The notes under the pieces: generated by a model
The model's input: only the letters and a program-made list of their open reading frames with translations
What the model was told of the DNA's origin: nothing
Databases searched by the model: none
Shown here: one piece after another, positions 1 through 14,300 of the stretch
Layout of the letters: each line of letters starts with the position of its first letter
How positions within the stretch are numbered: the first letter of the stretch is position 1
Position numbers and translations under genes: made by a program
NCBI GenBank assembly: GCA_013398955.1
Contig: VWPU01009582.1
Location: 186,001 to 250,000 of the forward strand
Origin: Callaeas wilsoni
Taxonomy: Eukaryota; Chordata; Aves; Passeriformes; Callaeidae
DNA length: 64,000 nucleotides
Direction: 5' to 3'

Positions 1-1507
1 TGGTTTGTCTGATTTATACAATGCAAAAATTTGTTCCCTTTCCTAAGTGAGAATGCAGAATCTCTTTTTTGGTTGTGCAGCTTCCACATGAGTTCAGAGC
101 CATCCTTGAAAAGGAACATGGAAAATCTAACAACACTCCGCAATCATAAGTCGGAAAGTAAAAATTTTCAGTATGTGAAATATGACCTTAGAAGTGACTT
201 TTTCACAATTTTTCTTAAATCTTTTGAGAAAATAATTTGCTGAGTTCATAGGAACTACTCAGAGCTTTTCAAAATTACCATTGCTTCTTATGTACTCAAG
301 CAGTCTTTCATAGCAGTGGTTGCTGAATTACTTCTTCTTTGTGTAGATCCTAAAATTTATACCAGCAGTAAGCATGAATAAGGTCAAAGAGGTTATCGAT
401 AAGCTGATGGAAGGTATCTCCATAACTGATTCTCCCCCTGATTCCTTGAAAGTCTAAGTAAGCAATTCAGCAGAGACAGTGCCTCAGAGCACTGAAATTA
501 CTTGAAAAGAATTCTTTCTTGGTAATTCAGATCAACAATGAGAACTGTCCTGTATGCTACAGACTGTTAAGAAATTGTAACAGCAGATTTATCAAGAATA
601 AAATGTTTGGTAAAAAAATGGAATGATACTAAACTGGATACTTTGGAACCCATATTGTTTTCTTTCTTAACATTACAAAGGCTGTGCAATGCCTGTGTGT
701 ATATATCTGTCTGTAGGAGGATCAGGGTTTTGAATCTCTTTGCAAGTTTGAAAGAAATAAAGGACTCCAGCACCTGGCAATCCAACAAACTCTGAGAGCC
801 ACCTCCTCAACACCTCCACTACAGGAAAAACAAGGTCATAACACTCCATAAATGAGTTAATTCTAAAAATAGAGATTTGTAAAACATTAGAAAATTGGAA
901 TACTGTTCGCATAACTACTTTTTTTCCATGATCTAGAAACCAGATCATCCAGCTATGGTCTAGTACTACGTAAAAACATGGAATTACACTCTGGCAGAAA
1001 ACATAACATTTTATCAGAATTCCTACTGTTGGACAGCCCTCATGGGTTAATTGCTTCGTTTACAAGCAACACCAGTGCAATTGGTATCAATTTCTGCAGT
1101 GTCAAAAGAGACATCAGAGTGTGAAAAGACAGAGAGCAACCAAAGCCTCAGAAGATATTTGAAGCGTGTTGATATCATTTAGAAGTTGATGCTTATCCAA
1201 ACAGAAGACAGAAAATCAGTCTGACAAATTAAATGTAAAGTTAAACTGTTAAGGGAACACACTACAAAAAACTCACAAAAACACACTACCCACGAACAAA
1301 AAGAAAACAATAAAATACTTCTCCAAAAATCATGAGAACAAGCAGGTTTCTAGAGGTTCTGCAGATCATCAAAGGGTCAAAACACCTCCCAGAATCTCAC
1401 ATTCAGAGATGATAATGACACAAGACTTTCTTTTTCATTCACTACTCATATGAAATATTTTTTATATGTTTCAATACAGAATGTTTTTGGGGGGTGAGGT
1501 AGGTGAG

Positions 1508-1640
1508 ATGGGATGGGATGGGATGGGATGGGATGGGATGGGATGGGATGGGATGGGATGGGATGGGATGGGATGGGATGGGATGGGACGGGATGGGATG
1601 GGATGGGATGGGATGGGATGGGGACANGATGGGATGGACA
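1508..1640. repeat. (GATGG)n pentanucleotide microsatellite with an N
   Basis: More than 20 near-perfect copies of the unit GATGG run from 1508, with one T-to-C change at 1589. Purity breaks near 1621 and an undetermined base (N) sits at 1627. Because the period is five, several frames stay open on both strands and give meaningless repetitive peptides. The true length is probably uncertain given the N. Confidence 0.97.
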
Positions 1641-1849
1641 AGACAATGAAGACACAGGACATGACACCTTTGTAGATGATTTGCTGATAAATGTAACGAA
1701 GAACAAATCAATATAATGGAAGAAATCACTGTGACTGATACTTATCAAAAAAGCCTAAAAGCCCCTAAGATAAAAGAGCAGAACTACTCCAGTAAAACCT
1801 CCCACTTCAAAAATCACACAGGATGGCCAAAATAAAGGCCAGCTGCAAA

Positions 1850-1985
1850 GAAATGGAAAAGGACATTACAATGTCAAGCGACTGGAAAATAAACTGGCAG
1901 CTTGACTTTAATGAAGATAGGGCCCAGTTACTGCATATAGGGAGGAATAATCCCAGCTTCATAAAGGAAAATTACAGGCTCTAAA
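1850..1985 (+). mobile_element. Degraded CR1-like LINE fragment (ORF2 end)
   Basis: On the plus strand an interrupted reading gives a pattern like QLDFNEDRAQLLHIGRNNP, followed by a 'Y-R-L' motif. This resembles the C-terminal end of CR1 reverse-transcriptase ORF2 (L-N-x-x-K-x-x-x-L-H-L-G-x-N-N-P). Frameshifts and stops surround it, so it is a fossil. The match is from memory of the family and is moderate only. Confidence 0.45.
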
Positions 1986-2565
1986 GAATTACTTCTGGCT
2001 AACTAGATCTTAGATAACACTTGAAAACTACCAGCTCCGAACTAGAATATTCCAATGAGGCAAATAAAGGATTTTAACTGTCATAACAGGGGTATCTTGA
2101 ATACCTGAATGGGAAAAGGTTTTTCATCTTTATGTCAGGAATAAGTGGTTGGTATGATGCACTCCAGAAATTGCCCTAACATATTAAACAGAATGTGTAC
2201 ATGACACTAATGGCTAAACATTTCACAACAAATCTGTTCTGCAAATTCTTTCACCGGATCATTAGCTACATGACATTTTTCCTTTCCAGTGTTTTTATAC
2301 TTCAGACTGAAGCAACAAGTTGAAAAAAATAGCAGTAAACATATATTCAAACACCTTTTGAGGCAATTATAGGAAAACTTCTATTGTAAGGAGACCACAT
2401 TGCAGAAAGTGAAAGCACAACCATATAACTTGTCAAATGGTTGATATATAGACTGGAACAAAGCTATGGACAGGACTGAACTCTGCTACTCCAACTTGAG
2501 TTACCACTGACACAAATCCTCCCATTCCCATCACAGAGCAAAACATGCTTTCACACAATACTTAC

Positions 2566-2738
2566 TTTGCTGGATTTCTAGAACCCAGAGTCCAATAATG
2601 TGATAATATCTTTTTTTCATGAGGTAGTGACTTCTTTGCCTGAAAAAATGTGTGATGCTCTACACAAGATTTCCAAAGATTTTTGCATGCTCTGTAATTT
2701 AACATGTTGAAGGCAACAATATGCTCTCTGGATTCATT
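2566..2738 (-). CDS. PTPN3: PTPN3 coding exon 11 (residues 277-334, end of FERM)
   Basis: The 173-nt exon encodes [20 protein letters not shown], then [12 protein letters not shown], then the segment [20 protein letters not shown] and RNPA plus two bases. It contains the terminal FERM F3 helix ('Y-R-x-C-K-N-L-W-K-x-C-V-E-H-H-x-F-F') and the start of the FERM-adjacent region. The acceptor is TTACAG and the donor is AAA|GTAAGT. It does not stand out as a long open frame and was found by homology. No later exon was recognised between 2565 and 1. Confidence 0.93.
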
Positions 2739-5700
2739 CTGTAACAGTAGGGAACACCATGTTTCAACATATACAAGTAGATGAAACAGTAAACAAGGTC
2801 ATAAAAAAACAATTAAATTGCTTTAAGCTTAAACATGAAAAATACATTGAGGCAAACAAACAAAAAAAATCAGCATATAGTAAATTTTGAGCTGGAGATG
2901 GTCAAAATACCTCTGTGACCATGTGAAATTCCAAACTGCAGAATGTGCACTTTACAAGTCAATGAAATGTTAATGAAATATTTAAGTCTAGAGCGGTAAA
3001 GATTTTGTATACACAAGTGTCGTGTTATACTGATAAATATATTTTCCAGTCAGATTTTGACCTCCTAAGACAAACAAAATTATTTAAAACATTCCGTTAA
3101 GGATACAACGTCAAAACGAAAAACCCCCTCAATTCTTTGAATTCAAACTCTTCATGTAAGGCTTCAACTCAATAACATTCTTTCAAGTGCCCTAGTATGC
3201 AAAAAGCATATTCTTGATAGTCTTTCAGAAGAAACTGAAGATGTTAACAGTGATCATTCTTGGGGGAAAAAAAGTAGTTGTGATGGGACTGGAGCTGCTG
3301 CTACTGCTGTTGAAATCCACTCCTGCTTGGATGATATCGTGAGGGCACAATGAGGAGGATCAGAAGGCAGCAGAATATAAAATTTGTGTGTCTCCGTGCA
3401 GACTCTTACAAGCAACTTCAGTGCCAAAGTGCCAGTGAAATACAGTTGCAACACAATTGTGCCGCTAATGTTTATCCCAAGAGTTTTGTACAAGAGAAAG
3501 CTTTGGTTAGTTAATCTAGTTATTGATGCAAAGAAAGTGGAATGAGAGCAAAGCAAAGAGTAGAAATGAAGGTAACACGAGACCTGAGTCAATTGCCAGC
3601 ATAGTTCAGCACTTCAGTGAAAAAACACAAGTTTTCATCACTCATCTTTTCCCGCTCCTCTAAATTATGACTGATTTTGGCATCTCAACATATAATTAGA
3701 CGGGCAATCTTTTGCTTGTTCACAGGAACAATCCTGTTGAGAAGTAACTACAAACTATTTTGGCTGGAATAGTCAATCTGTTTGTCTTGTGTTCTTTTTA
3801 TTTATAGGCAGCATTTTACAACTGCCACATATCTGAGACCAATCCTGCATTTTGCAAATCACTTCATGTCTAGTCCAGAGAATCTATGTCTTCAGACACT
3901 CTTCTAGAAAAACAGTTAGTCTCTCAAGAGAAAAAAAGGTTTGCCTCTTGATTGTAAAATAAGCACTGAAAAGCATTTAACTGATTACAATCTTTCAGGA
4001 ATGTTTTCCCTATATCTATTAAAGCATTTTAAAAGTATTTTCTTTTCAAGATGTGGGTTTGCTATTTGAGTCTCTTGCATACTGGAACAAATTCATCTTT
4101 GTCAGTTCACCACAACTGCTTCTAAGTAGTTACATAAAATAAAGCAGGAAATCATAGTGAAATCTTAACTCAGACTTTCTTGAAATATATGAAGCATACA
4201 TTACAAGGATTTAATGACAAATGCCATTTCTGACATACTTCCTGTTCATTGAACACCAATTGAATGTTTTACTACTCCAGCAGACAAATAAAAAGACGTG
4301 TATAGATGTTTTTGTTAGCCTGAAGCGCTGCCCATTCAATTGCCACAAAAATTATTTTATCCAAACATCTCAATTACACTGAAAAGCTATAGTATAAAGA
4401 TAAGGAATTAAGTACATCTAATACTCTGTTTTTAAATTTAGGTTTGAAAACAGTAATGAATTTTGCTTGTTACCAGTGTGCTTTTCTGTTGTCACAGAAC
4501 CTTCTTAGCAGCCTACAAGTGGGCTGAAAGTTTTGACATGGATTTAAGCTAGGAAAAATATTTTGAGAAGTTTAATAAAAATTTATTCAATTTTTTGACT
4601 AATATAACCTTTTGTTAATAACAATCTTCCTCACTAACTGGCCACCTTGCAAGTCATGATGTTAAATCTGGGTACTTTTTTAGAGGTGAGGAGAGTTCTA
4701 GTGGGACCCAAGGATCTAATGCCCATGATACCTCTCAACTCAAGTTCTAAAAGAATAGCATTTTAATGATTATCAAGAAATGAGGATTAGAGAAATTTGA
4801 GGCCATTAAGGCAAAAGGAACAACTCCACATAGCTAAAGTGTCTTACTAGTTCAGCATATGGAAGAACTTTTTCATCAGTTGTATGCCTACTCCATTAAC
4901 AGAAAATCTCAAAATATCTACAGCATAGAAAGTAAAGATATACTTTAGTATGCAGCAAATGAAGTTGGTTTTAATCATTAGATAGGCACATTGAAAATAA
5001 AATATCATTTCTGAAAGGTACGAAATGTTGCCTGCAAACAGTATCATTCCTATTCCTACCTTAAATCCTGCACCCTTCATTAAGGCTACATGTCATGAGC
5101 TTCTATAGCATCAGACATTCACCAATTCATCAGTTTTGCTCCCCAGTCCTTATGCAGCTCTTCAGTAGAAACAGAAATACTGCATAATCCTAATCAAGTA
5201 GCTGATCAACAGACCGAAGCAGTGGGAGGGTAAAAGAGAAGGTGAGTAGCAGGAAAAGAGTGAGATAAGGTAAGTTAATTTTTCAAAAAAGACACATAAG
5301 GAAAGAAAAATGGAGTAAGAGAAATAAGGAGAATAAATCAATGAAACATGGCACATCCCAGGGGACTGCAAATTCATTGCCTTTGAAAACTTTCTGTAGA
5401 TTTTTGTAATGAATCTATATATGACATATAAAAGAAGTGCTATAGCACTCTCACCATCTTTAGTCAAACCTTGCCTATGAATATACAGTATCTGCTCTCC
5501 TTACCCCACATTCTTTCATCTTCTTTACTTTCCGATACATTTGCCTATTTGCTTCTGTATTTCCAAGCAAAAAAACTGATCAATTCAAGGACTGACACCA
5601 ACGCAGTCACCTGCCCTCACACACCCCTCAAGCATCCCACTGTTCTGGTGAAACCTCTAGGACTGCGCTCCCCCTCTCTCCCATGCACAGCACCAGCAAG

Positions 5701-8700
5701 CTTTTCCAAGCAGCACCACTGGAGTACTGCACACTTGATGCCCTAAATTTCAAGCAAAGGGGCTTGACAAGGATGGATGTATCCACAGATTTAGTGGCAC
5801 ACCTGGTCTTTTTCATATGTACTGAGAAGGAGTAAAAAGGTCGTGCAGCTGGCCTTACTTTTCTTACAGTTCTGTAGCTCTTTAAGCGTGACACTGTGTG
5901 CGTTACTGTCATCTCCATAGGTTATGAAACAAAGAACTATGATCACTTAAGAGAAGGTAAGCTAAAAGAATCGAGAGCCTTGAACTGTCATAATTTATCA
6001 AATGTTAAATTGAACAAATTAGGATTGCTGTTCTCTTCAAAAGTGACACAGGTCTCTAGAGACAAAAATTCTACTTTTGACAGCAGTCAAGTCTTTATGT
6101 AATGAACACACATATTTTACATTAAATCCACAGATTGTTCTATATTGACACTTTATTCTTCCATATTCCAAAACCACTGTAAGTACACCTATTTTCAGAG
6201 AATCATGGAATGGTTTAGGTTGGAAGGGACTTAAAATCATCGAGTTTCAAGCCCTGTTTTACTAATCATTCTTGGAGAGTTCTGTTACTACGTTTATTCA
6301 CACAGACACATTTGGAAACTGCTGTCTGCAAGCCTGTCCTTGTCTGTATATTTGAAAATATTTAGATTTTAAAATTACTATTTATCAGTGAATTTTTAAT
6401 CCTCAAACCCAGGAGAAGTTGCTACTTGCAAGTGTTTACACTCACAAGTGAGTAGAATGGTTTATCAACCACTCATTTCTTCATGCAGTGAAATATATAT
6501 GAACAGACTGTGACATGTCTGCATATAAACAATATATTTAGAAACTTACAGCTAGTAGGAAAAACTTAAGATCCCCCTACAGTGTGTAAGGACACACTCT
6601 GTGCATGCTATGTGTGTGTGCAAGCAATAGTGCAGTAACATTATCACTGGATACTAACTTTGTTTAAACGTGAATCCTGGAAAGTAACATGTACGCATAC
6701 TTGCACACTCCTCAAATTTCAAATAACCCACCAAACTGGGAAAAAAGAAAGACACACAGAAAAAAGAAGAAAACAACATTTTTCTTTTGGGTAAAAAAGG
6801 CCTCCCTAGAAATCTGTGTTCAGCAGACCTTCCAATCTATGTGAGTCAAGAGGTGGTCTTGTAGCACAGCTCCTACCAATTTAAGAACTCATTTACTACC
6901 AGAAAGAGCCTTCATGAAGTTTAGGTACAAGTTAACACTTACCTTTTACTATGTTCTCAAGTTTTCTCCTCAAGTGAATTAAAATATTTATACATCTGTT
7001 GATCACTAATTCTGAGAGGGTTTTTTTCTGTCATATTCAATAATCTATGCTCTCTGCAAAAAGACATCTTAATTTTTTTTTTTTTGGTATTTTTTTCATA
7101 TTGTGGGAGCACAATAATAATCAGTAATCAAGACTCCCCCTCCCCCCACATTAAATAAACTAATATTTCAACTGTTCTGCAAAGAGGACAAAGCAACCAA
7201 CAGAAGCCAACTCTTAACAGCAGAAACATTTTATATTAGTTTTATCAACTATCTTCATAAATTTGCCTACTCCTAAACTCCTCCATGTTACACACAGCAG
7301 GAGGTGTGCTAGTCCCCTTTGCAACCTCATGTTTTTCAGCTGCAAACTTCTCCCTTCCTCCAGGAATCTTGCTTTCTTCCTGAGCTCTGAGCCCTATAAG
7401 CTGAAAGGATCTCACAAAGTCCCCCTAGATGGGATAAGCAGCTGTTTAGTAGATTCCCCACATTAAAATACTCTACAGGGCAGGGAGAGCAACAAAGGAA
7501 AGAGCAGCAGATGCTGATGAGAAAAGGGAAATATGCTACATTAACAAATATTGGAGAAAGGATGGAGATCTGCATTTACCCAAAGTCTCCAAGGGAGAAG
7601 AAACCACTATGGGAAAGATATAGTCCAACAGACTGAAAGTCTGGGATTCAGTGTTGGAAAAGAAACATGAAAAGGGAAAAAGAGAGGGAATAAGCAGACC
7701 GGAATAGCAAGACCAAGTTAACAAAACAGAGTTTCAAAGGCAAGTTACCCCAACAGAGTCTTTTGATCAGCAGTTTGTAGATTACATTCAGTATAAAAAC
7801 ATTGAATATGACCACTTGAGCAAAACAAAATTAGAAGACTACTTACATGTTTTTGCCGTTGTTGTATAAAAAACTTTTTCCTTTTAAAGGAAATTTTTAA
7901 TATGTTCACCCTAAAAGAAAGAAACAGGCCATGAAATAATGAACAATGTTTAGAGGGATAAAACAATGAAAAATAATACTGCGTACAGTAAGCCTGAAAG
8001 ATTATAGCTGTAAAATATTCAATGAATAATATGCAGCTATCTCCTGTGCTGAGTGGCAAATAGATGTCCTCGTTTAATCTTTAAATAGTTCACAGCAATT
8101 CTCTCCCACCAAATCTATTCTTGCAGCAAAAACTTGATGACATCTTCTACACTAAGCTGCACAAATGTTAAATGTGTCAACTTCTGTATAACTTCAGTGT
8201 TATATGACAACTGTGACTAAAGGAACAAAATTTAAGACCCTAATGACATGACAAAGTTGGTCTTACAACAACTGAAACTTCGCAAAAGCTTTGCAGAATT
8301 GGTTTCATAATGTGAAAAATATCACGTACTTGTGTTAATCACTAAACAAAACCTCTAGATAAAATCATAATTTTAGAAGGATGAAAAGTGTAAGAATAAG
8401 TGTTAATATATTTTTCACCTCATTAACATTGCTATGTAATTTATGTGGTAATTTTAGAACTGAACACCTCTTTTTAAATATACACAGTGTGAATACATAT
8501 TTTCTAAGGTAAAGATTACAACTGGAATTGGTGCTCAAGCAATTTTCATTTTAATTATATGCTTATCAATTTTGCTAAATTAAACAAACTTCTACCTACC
8601 CACACACCTTCCCACAGCAAAACAAGATTTGTCTAAAATACCTAAATTTTCTCTGCAATAGTTCTACTTCAGTAACTGAAAACCTGCATTTTTTGGACGA

Positions 8701-11316
8701 AGAAATCTCTGATCTGTGGTCAGCTGGAATCTTATGGATGCCTTAAGGAAACCTATTTAAGGTCTGATCAAGTCATATTCACCTGAAAAAAAACCTTAAA
8801 GGGTTTTGTAAGCTTATTGATAAAAGTCTCAATATTTTTGTGAACTGATGCTTCACAAGATATTAGATATCAGGTATGAACTACGTTGAAAGTCCTCTCA
8901 GTTCTGGCACAGTTTTTGCATCACTCTCATCAAATGGGATGGCATAAAACTCATTCCCCACTGATCATGGGAGATGCACTTGTGTTATAGAGCAACATCC
9001 TTCACGCATACAGGAGAGTATATTTGCCAGCTACTAACAAGGACATTCCTGGCATTACCTATCCCTACTCCTGCACAAGAGGTGGAAAACAGTGTGTGCC
9101 AATTTCAGAAAATGCTTTTCTCCACCAATTACAGAACCACAAAGAAACAGGTATTTCAAAACTATTCTTTGACAAGACAAACTGGTGTGAAAATTATTGG
9201 AAAGTTGAAATCATATCCACCTCTCCTGTTAGGCCAACTCTTGAAATACTTGTGTCATTTGACTTGCTACTCAAACAACAGTGATCTGCATTGCTCATGT
9301 AAAAGTTCTGGATTCTGAACTACCTGTCAAGTCATACAAATTTTCACTTGTATTAACTGAGCTGCAATTCATTGTATATTAATTCTTTCTTGATTCTAGT
9401 GCTACTCTGCCTGAACTAGTACCACCCAAGTTTTGTGCTTCTGGTTCATTCTTACCACATTTCTTGACTTAGTTTAAACGTCAACAAATAGGTTTTTGGA
9501 GTTATTCTCAGCTTACACAGTTGCTGTCATGGTCTCCTCTTACCTCAACATGGAGGCAGCAGAAAGGCAGGACATAGAAAACTAACCTTGCAGACAAAGC
9601 AAAAAACCTCCCACTCAACAACAAAAGGGGAAACAGCATCCCAAAGTAACAAAACTCTCTCAATCCCTCTTCTCTACACCCTGCTTTTTTTTTAAAAGAA
9701 AAAAACCTCTGAGAAAACAAAAAACCCCACGAAACCAAAACAACAAAAACAAAAAAAAATAAAACCAAAACAAACGCCATGATTCACTGCATGATCATAT
9801 AATCACTTCAGGCCAAATCAGGGCTTTCAGTCTCTTTATTCTGACACCCTCCTAAATAAAGTACCCCTCTTGATTCCATTCATTCTTCCTAAAGTACAAC
9901 TAAACCTATTTAGTTCAGGCATGAAGAACACTTGCTACTCTGACATTTATATTTAACAGCAACTAAAAATCATTTGCAATGTTATGCCCACAAATTGACT
10001 GAATGTTCACATCTAGAAAAATCTACCAAAAAATCCAAGAGATGAGGGTGTCAAAGGATTTAGACTTAACAAGTTCTCAAAGATGCCATACCCAAAAATT
10101 ATATGAACAGAATGCAGTTAATGTTATTATAACTGGTGGCTCAGTGGCCCTTCTCCCTCACCAATAATCTCTCCAGTGACTATGCGACATTCACAAATCA
10201 TTAAATTTCATGGTTTACTTATAAAGCACTCACTCGTTGTAGCATATTAAGAATGATGGATCTTTTGGGTTCCATCTTCCTATCATTCACAAGCATCAAG
10301 TTAGATTTGTCAGTCCGTGGGCCACAGAATTGCTAATTTTTGATTAAACTGGCAGTCCTGTCCTAGCACTTAGTATGAACAGCTGGTACTTGTGACTTGA
10401 AGCAAAAAGAGGTTTCTTTACCTGTAAATTCTATACTTTGCTACTGAAGAAAGGCTCTGTCCAATTTACTATGTAAGATGGTTGTTTTCCAAGTTTTAAC
10501 TAGCAATGTATTATGCATTCCTCAAGCAGTTTCTCTGAAGTTTTCAAAGCAGTGAAACTGCATACACAAAATAGCATTTAATACCTAACTTTAGTTGCTG
10601 CTGATATAGTGTTTTAATGTTTTTGCCATTAATATTTTACTTGCAAAATAAATTTGAAAATTACCACAGAACAGTTAAGCACCCTTGAGGATAACGCTGC
10701 AGAGTGTATAAAATCCTGCTCTAAATCCAAAGCTATTTTTTAAACCTATCTTGACTTGCATTGCCGCTGACTGATCAGTCAGCTCTTTACGTAGGTTGCT
10801 TTGATTGAAAAGCCTCTTTTTGCCAAGGCAGAACCCTCTCACTGCCTCTGTTCCTGAAAACTTTTGGTCCCCTTTGACTACTACCATATGGCATAGTTGT
10901 ATTGTTGTCATCCACTGCAGAGTATTTTACTTAAAATTTTGGAGAGTTCTTTGATGGTGTTTGCTGCCACCTTGAGTTGTAACTCATTAATGGTGAAGTT
11001 TGCACAGTCCATAGGAAAAACCACTTGATACAAATGGTGTTACATAAAGAGCCTAAATAAATACCCCTTCAGGCATTACAGAAATATATCCTGCTTTGAG
11101 GTCTAAAATAAAAGTGAGAATCCATACTACAAATACGTCCCCAAGCAACTCCGCTCTGGTGGCTTTCAGTGTTTGCTTGTTTTGGTGAGGATCAGGAAAT
11201 GGACACCATTCCTGCACAAAGAGTTATGATTAACTCATGCAAGATACCAGAAATTAAATATCAAAAAGTCAGCCCCTGTGTAGGGAGCTTTTGCTTTCAA
11301 GATGAAAAGAAATTTT

Positions 11317-11352
<36 letters not shown>

Positions 11353-14300
11353 ACGCGAGAGAGTAGGAAAGCTTGGAACAATTGCATTAGCTGTCAGCTG
11401 AAAGTATTACTGCCTGAACCTCACATTTTAGAGTAGGAATTATTTGAACTGAAAAACCTGTGGGTTTTATTTCCCTCAATTTTTTTCTGTAAATGAGAAT
11501 AGGCTTTTGTGAAAAATGTTTTAGCATCTTTGTTTTATTCCTCTGCGTTCTCCAGGAGTAAAAGTAGCACAGGAAGCTGTAGATTCCTCCTGTCTTGTGT
11601 GCTATAAACTACCTTTCCCTTCCCTAAAAAATTCATTGTCACTGATTTCAAAATACCATTGCTCTGTGGTTTTCAGGAGCAACTATTATCCATTCATACC
11701 TTACTTAGGTCAACGAAGTTGGCAGAACAAGACTGGCAGAAGACAGAAAATGTGCCTCCAGCTGGCAGATTTTAAAACCTGCAGCTGTTCAAAGAAGCTG
11801 AGAGGCTGATGGATGAAAGAGCAGCACTCAAGGCACAAAGATGAAAGATAAAAGTCTTTTATGCTTTAATGTACATTAGAAATGGAAAAACAGAAGTTTT
11901 CACTGTGCTGCTGTATGAGAGCATTATTATTGACACACATTTATCCAGGATGATTGCAGTATATCCCAGGGAGTTGAAATGCAACTCACAGCACAAAAAA
12001 AAAAAAAAAAAAAAAAAAAAAAANAAAGTCCAGAGACTATGCGGTACATTTTCCCCTAGAATTTTAATTGAAACTGATTTGATTGCTTTTCTATAGGATA
12101 TAGGAAATAGCTGTTTGGTTGGATTCATAAATGAAAGGATGGAATGACTTTAGTATTTAAAGAATACAGCTAGGGAGCTTTTTTTTTGTAATAACAGGCC
12201 AAAAAGCAAGTACAACCCATTGGAATGCATTTTTCTGTCATAATTAAGAACACTGTACTATCTTACTGAAAAAGGTATCCAGAAAAATTGTTGCAAATTC
12301 AACAAAGAACTCACGTATAGCATGACAAAGCCATAATTTCATCAAGCATAAAAAAACCAAGCTCATACTTCTTTTAGAAAAGGAAGACTGGAAAAAAATT
12401 CTTTGTGATCCAATCCAAAAATCTTAAGGAAATACCCATCCTCCATATAATTTCTAATGCAGGTTCTAATTTTTAGTATGGTATAACTAATAAAGCCCAA
12501 AAGCACTTTTAAAAAATTATAGTTTATGTAACATCTCATGTCATTCACATTAGAGTTCTTGTGTGTATTACTTCTTTGCAGAGGTTATTTTCTACAGCAC
12601 TATTAAGCATTCTAATGTTTTACATATCAGAGAATAATGTAAAGGTCTCTCCTCTGCTGACTCCAAAACTTGTTAATGTTATATTCCCATATTTGATGAG
12701 ATTTAAAAATCTCTAAATTATATTATCCTACTTCCTGTAAATCTGAAACTCCAAATAACTCATTTTACATTTCTACACCAAGAAGCAAGTATCTTCTTGC
12801 TGAATGCCATGTTAAAAAGTTCAGACTGAACTTAATTCAGACTGAATTAGCTACTGAGCTTTAATAGCAATACTGATTGCTTTTGTTTGTTTTTAAAGAG
12901 ACATATCATTGGGCAAAATCTCTGAGACCACAGGGTCCTCCTAATCATGTACTCATACCTGTATGGAAATTAACTTGATCAAGATTTCACACAGTGCAAG
13001 GACTTCAAAAGACTTAGAGATTTAAAAGCCTAGGCAAGTTTTCATTTTTATCTAAACACAAAGAAGTACCACAATACTCCATAAAGAACAAACATATGTA
13101 TTGCAGGCTTTTTTGGAATAAATGTGAAAGCAAATGGAAGTATGATTGAAAAAACTGGTCATATTTCTTTACAATAAAGGAATTTACCAGGGATAGAAGC
13201 TTGTACAGATGAGTTTTCTATATACAGCAATTCCACTGGATGCAATCCCAATCATAAGATCTAGATTATGGAGATCCTGCAAAAGAAGAATACTGTAAGA
13301 ACACAGATGTAGTTTGTGTCACTCACATTTATCTACTATTAAATTTATTTTCAAGCTTTCTATACCTAAATTACTACACTTGAGGAAAAAATTCAATGAC
13401 ATTTTTGAGTTTTGATTTTCTCACATCTCTTTCCTTTGATGTTATCTATAATATATTCTAAATATTATTCACTCATTATAAAAAGTTGTATTGTTCATCC
13501 TACTACCCTGGAGGTTCCTTAGGTCTGTATCAAGAATAAATTTGCAAGTCTAGCCTTATTAATTTCAGGAAAAGTTGAAGTACTTCCCAAGATTAGTCAG
13601 GTAAATGTCACAGAATTTGGGGAACGGGATAAAATTTTCCTGATTTTAAGTGGTTTAAAAAGAGAGGGGAAATAATTCCTTACTTTTTCCTAAAAGGTCT
13701 TACCAAGAAAGACTGCATAGGAGGTGACCAGTTTTGCATGTGAGAGTATGTTGGAGAAATACACATGTGTACATGAATATTTGATACACTAATAAAATCC
13801 ATTATTAACTAAACCAAAAGCTGTGCATTAGCTTAACACATGCAACTGGGAAAAAAAAAAAGTCATAGATTTACAATCCTTTCTCGGTATTGAGATACTC
13901 AAGAGGAAACATATTCTTCCATATAAGCAAACATTTTAGCTGAAAAAAAAAAAAAGGCAGGGAGGAGGATGCTGGATGGTCATTTTGAGTCTAAACCCAG
14001 ACAGATTTTAGAGAAGTTAGAAATCTTGGCTTTCCATTTCTTATGATCAATACACACTAATGTGCTATTACACAGATTTCTAAACAGAGCTAAATGCATG
14101 CATAAATCCACATGTAAGTAGAATCCAGTTTAAAATATAAGGTTTGACTCAAAAACAGCTTCAAACTGTTTTTAAAGGACAGATGGTAACAGATTCTCTT
14201 AAAGCCTCCAATAGCGCAGTTGCTCCTCTAGATGGTACTCTGGGCTCAATTAATATATGGCTTTCCTCCACGTCCAATCCCAATTTCTTTATATTAGGAA

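Larger units (their letters stand above)
1..2565 (-). other. PTPN3: PTPN3 intron after coding exon 11 (partial)
   Basis: Non-coding. I looked for the next PTPN3 exon on the minus strand and did not recognise one. It holds a pentanucleotide microsatellite near 1.5 kb and a degraded CR1-like fragment near 1.9 kb. The other open frames here are short and unlike any protein I know. Confidence 0.75.
7911..13187 (-). other. PTPN3: PTPN3 intron between coding exons 9 and 10
   Basis: A 5.3-kb intron. It holds a (GA)n microsatellite at 11.3 kb, a long A tract with an N at 12.0 kb, and an A-rich stretch with CAAAA-type runs near 9.7 kb. I see no other gene or recognisable transposon. Confidence 0.85.

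Noticed and set aside
1446..1748. Several overlapping open frames around 1.45-1.75 kb on both strands, rich in Pro-Ser-His or Met-Gly-Trp-Asp
   Set aside because: They are translations of the GATGG microsatellite and have no independent coding signal.
3254..3592. 112-codon minus-strand open frame
   Set aside because: It lies in the intron between PTPN3 exons 10 and 11, does not match any PTPN3 segment, and has no recognisable domain.
5561..5583. Plus-strand peptide FQAKKLI, resembling the PTPN3 segment after the FERM domain
   Set aside because: It is on the wrong strand and in the wrong order. The real exon with FQAKKSLP is on the minus strand at 2566-2738, so this is coincidence.
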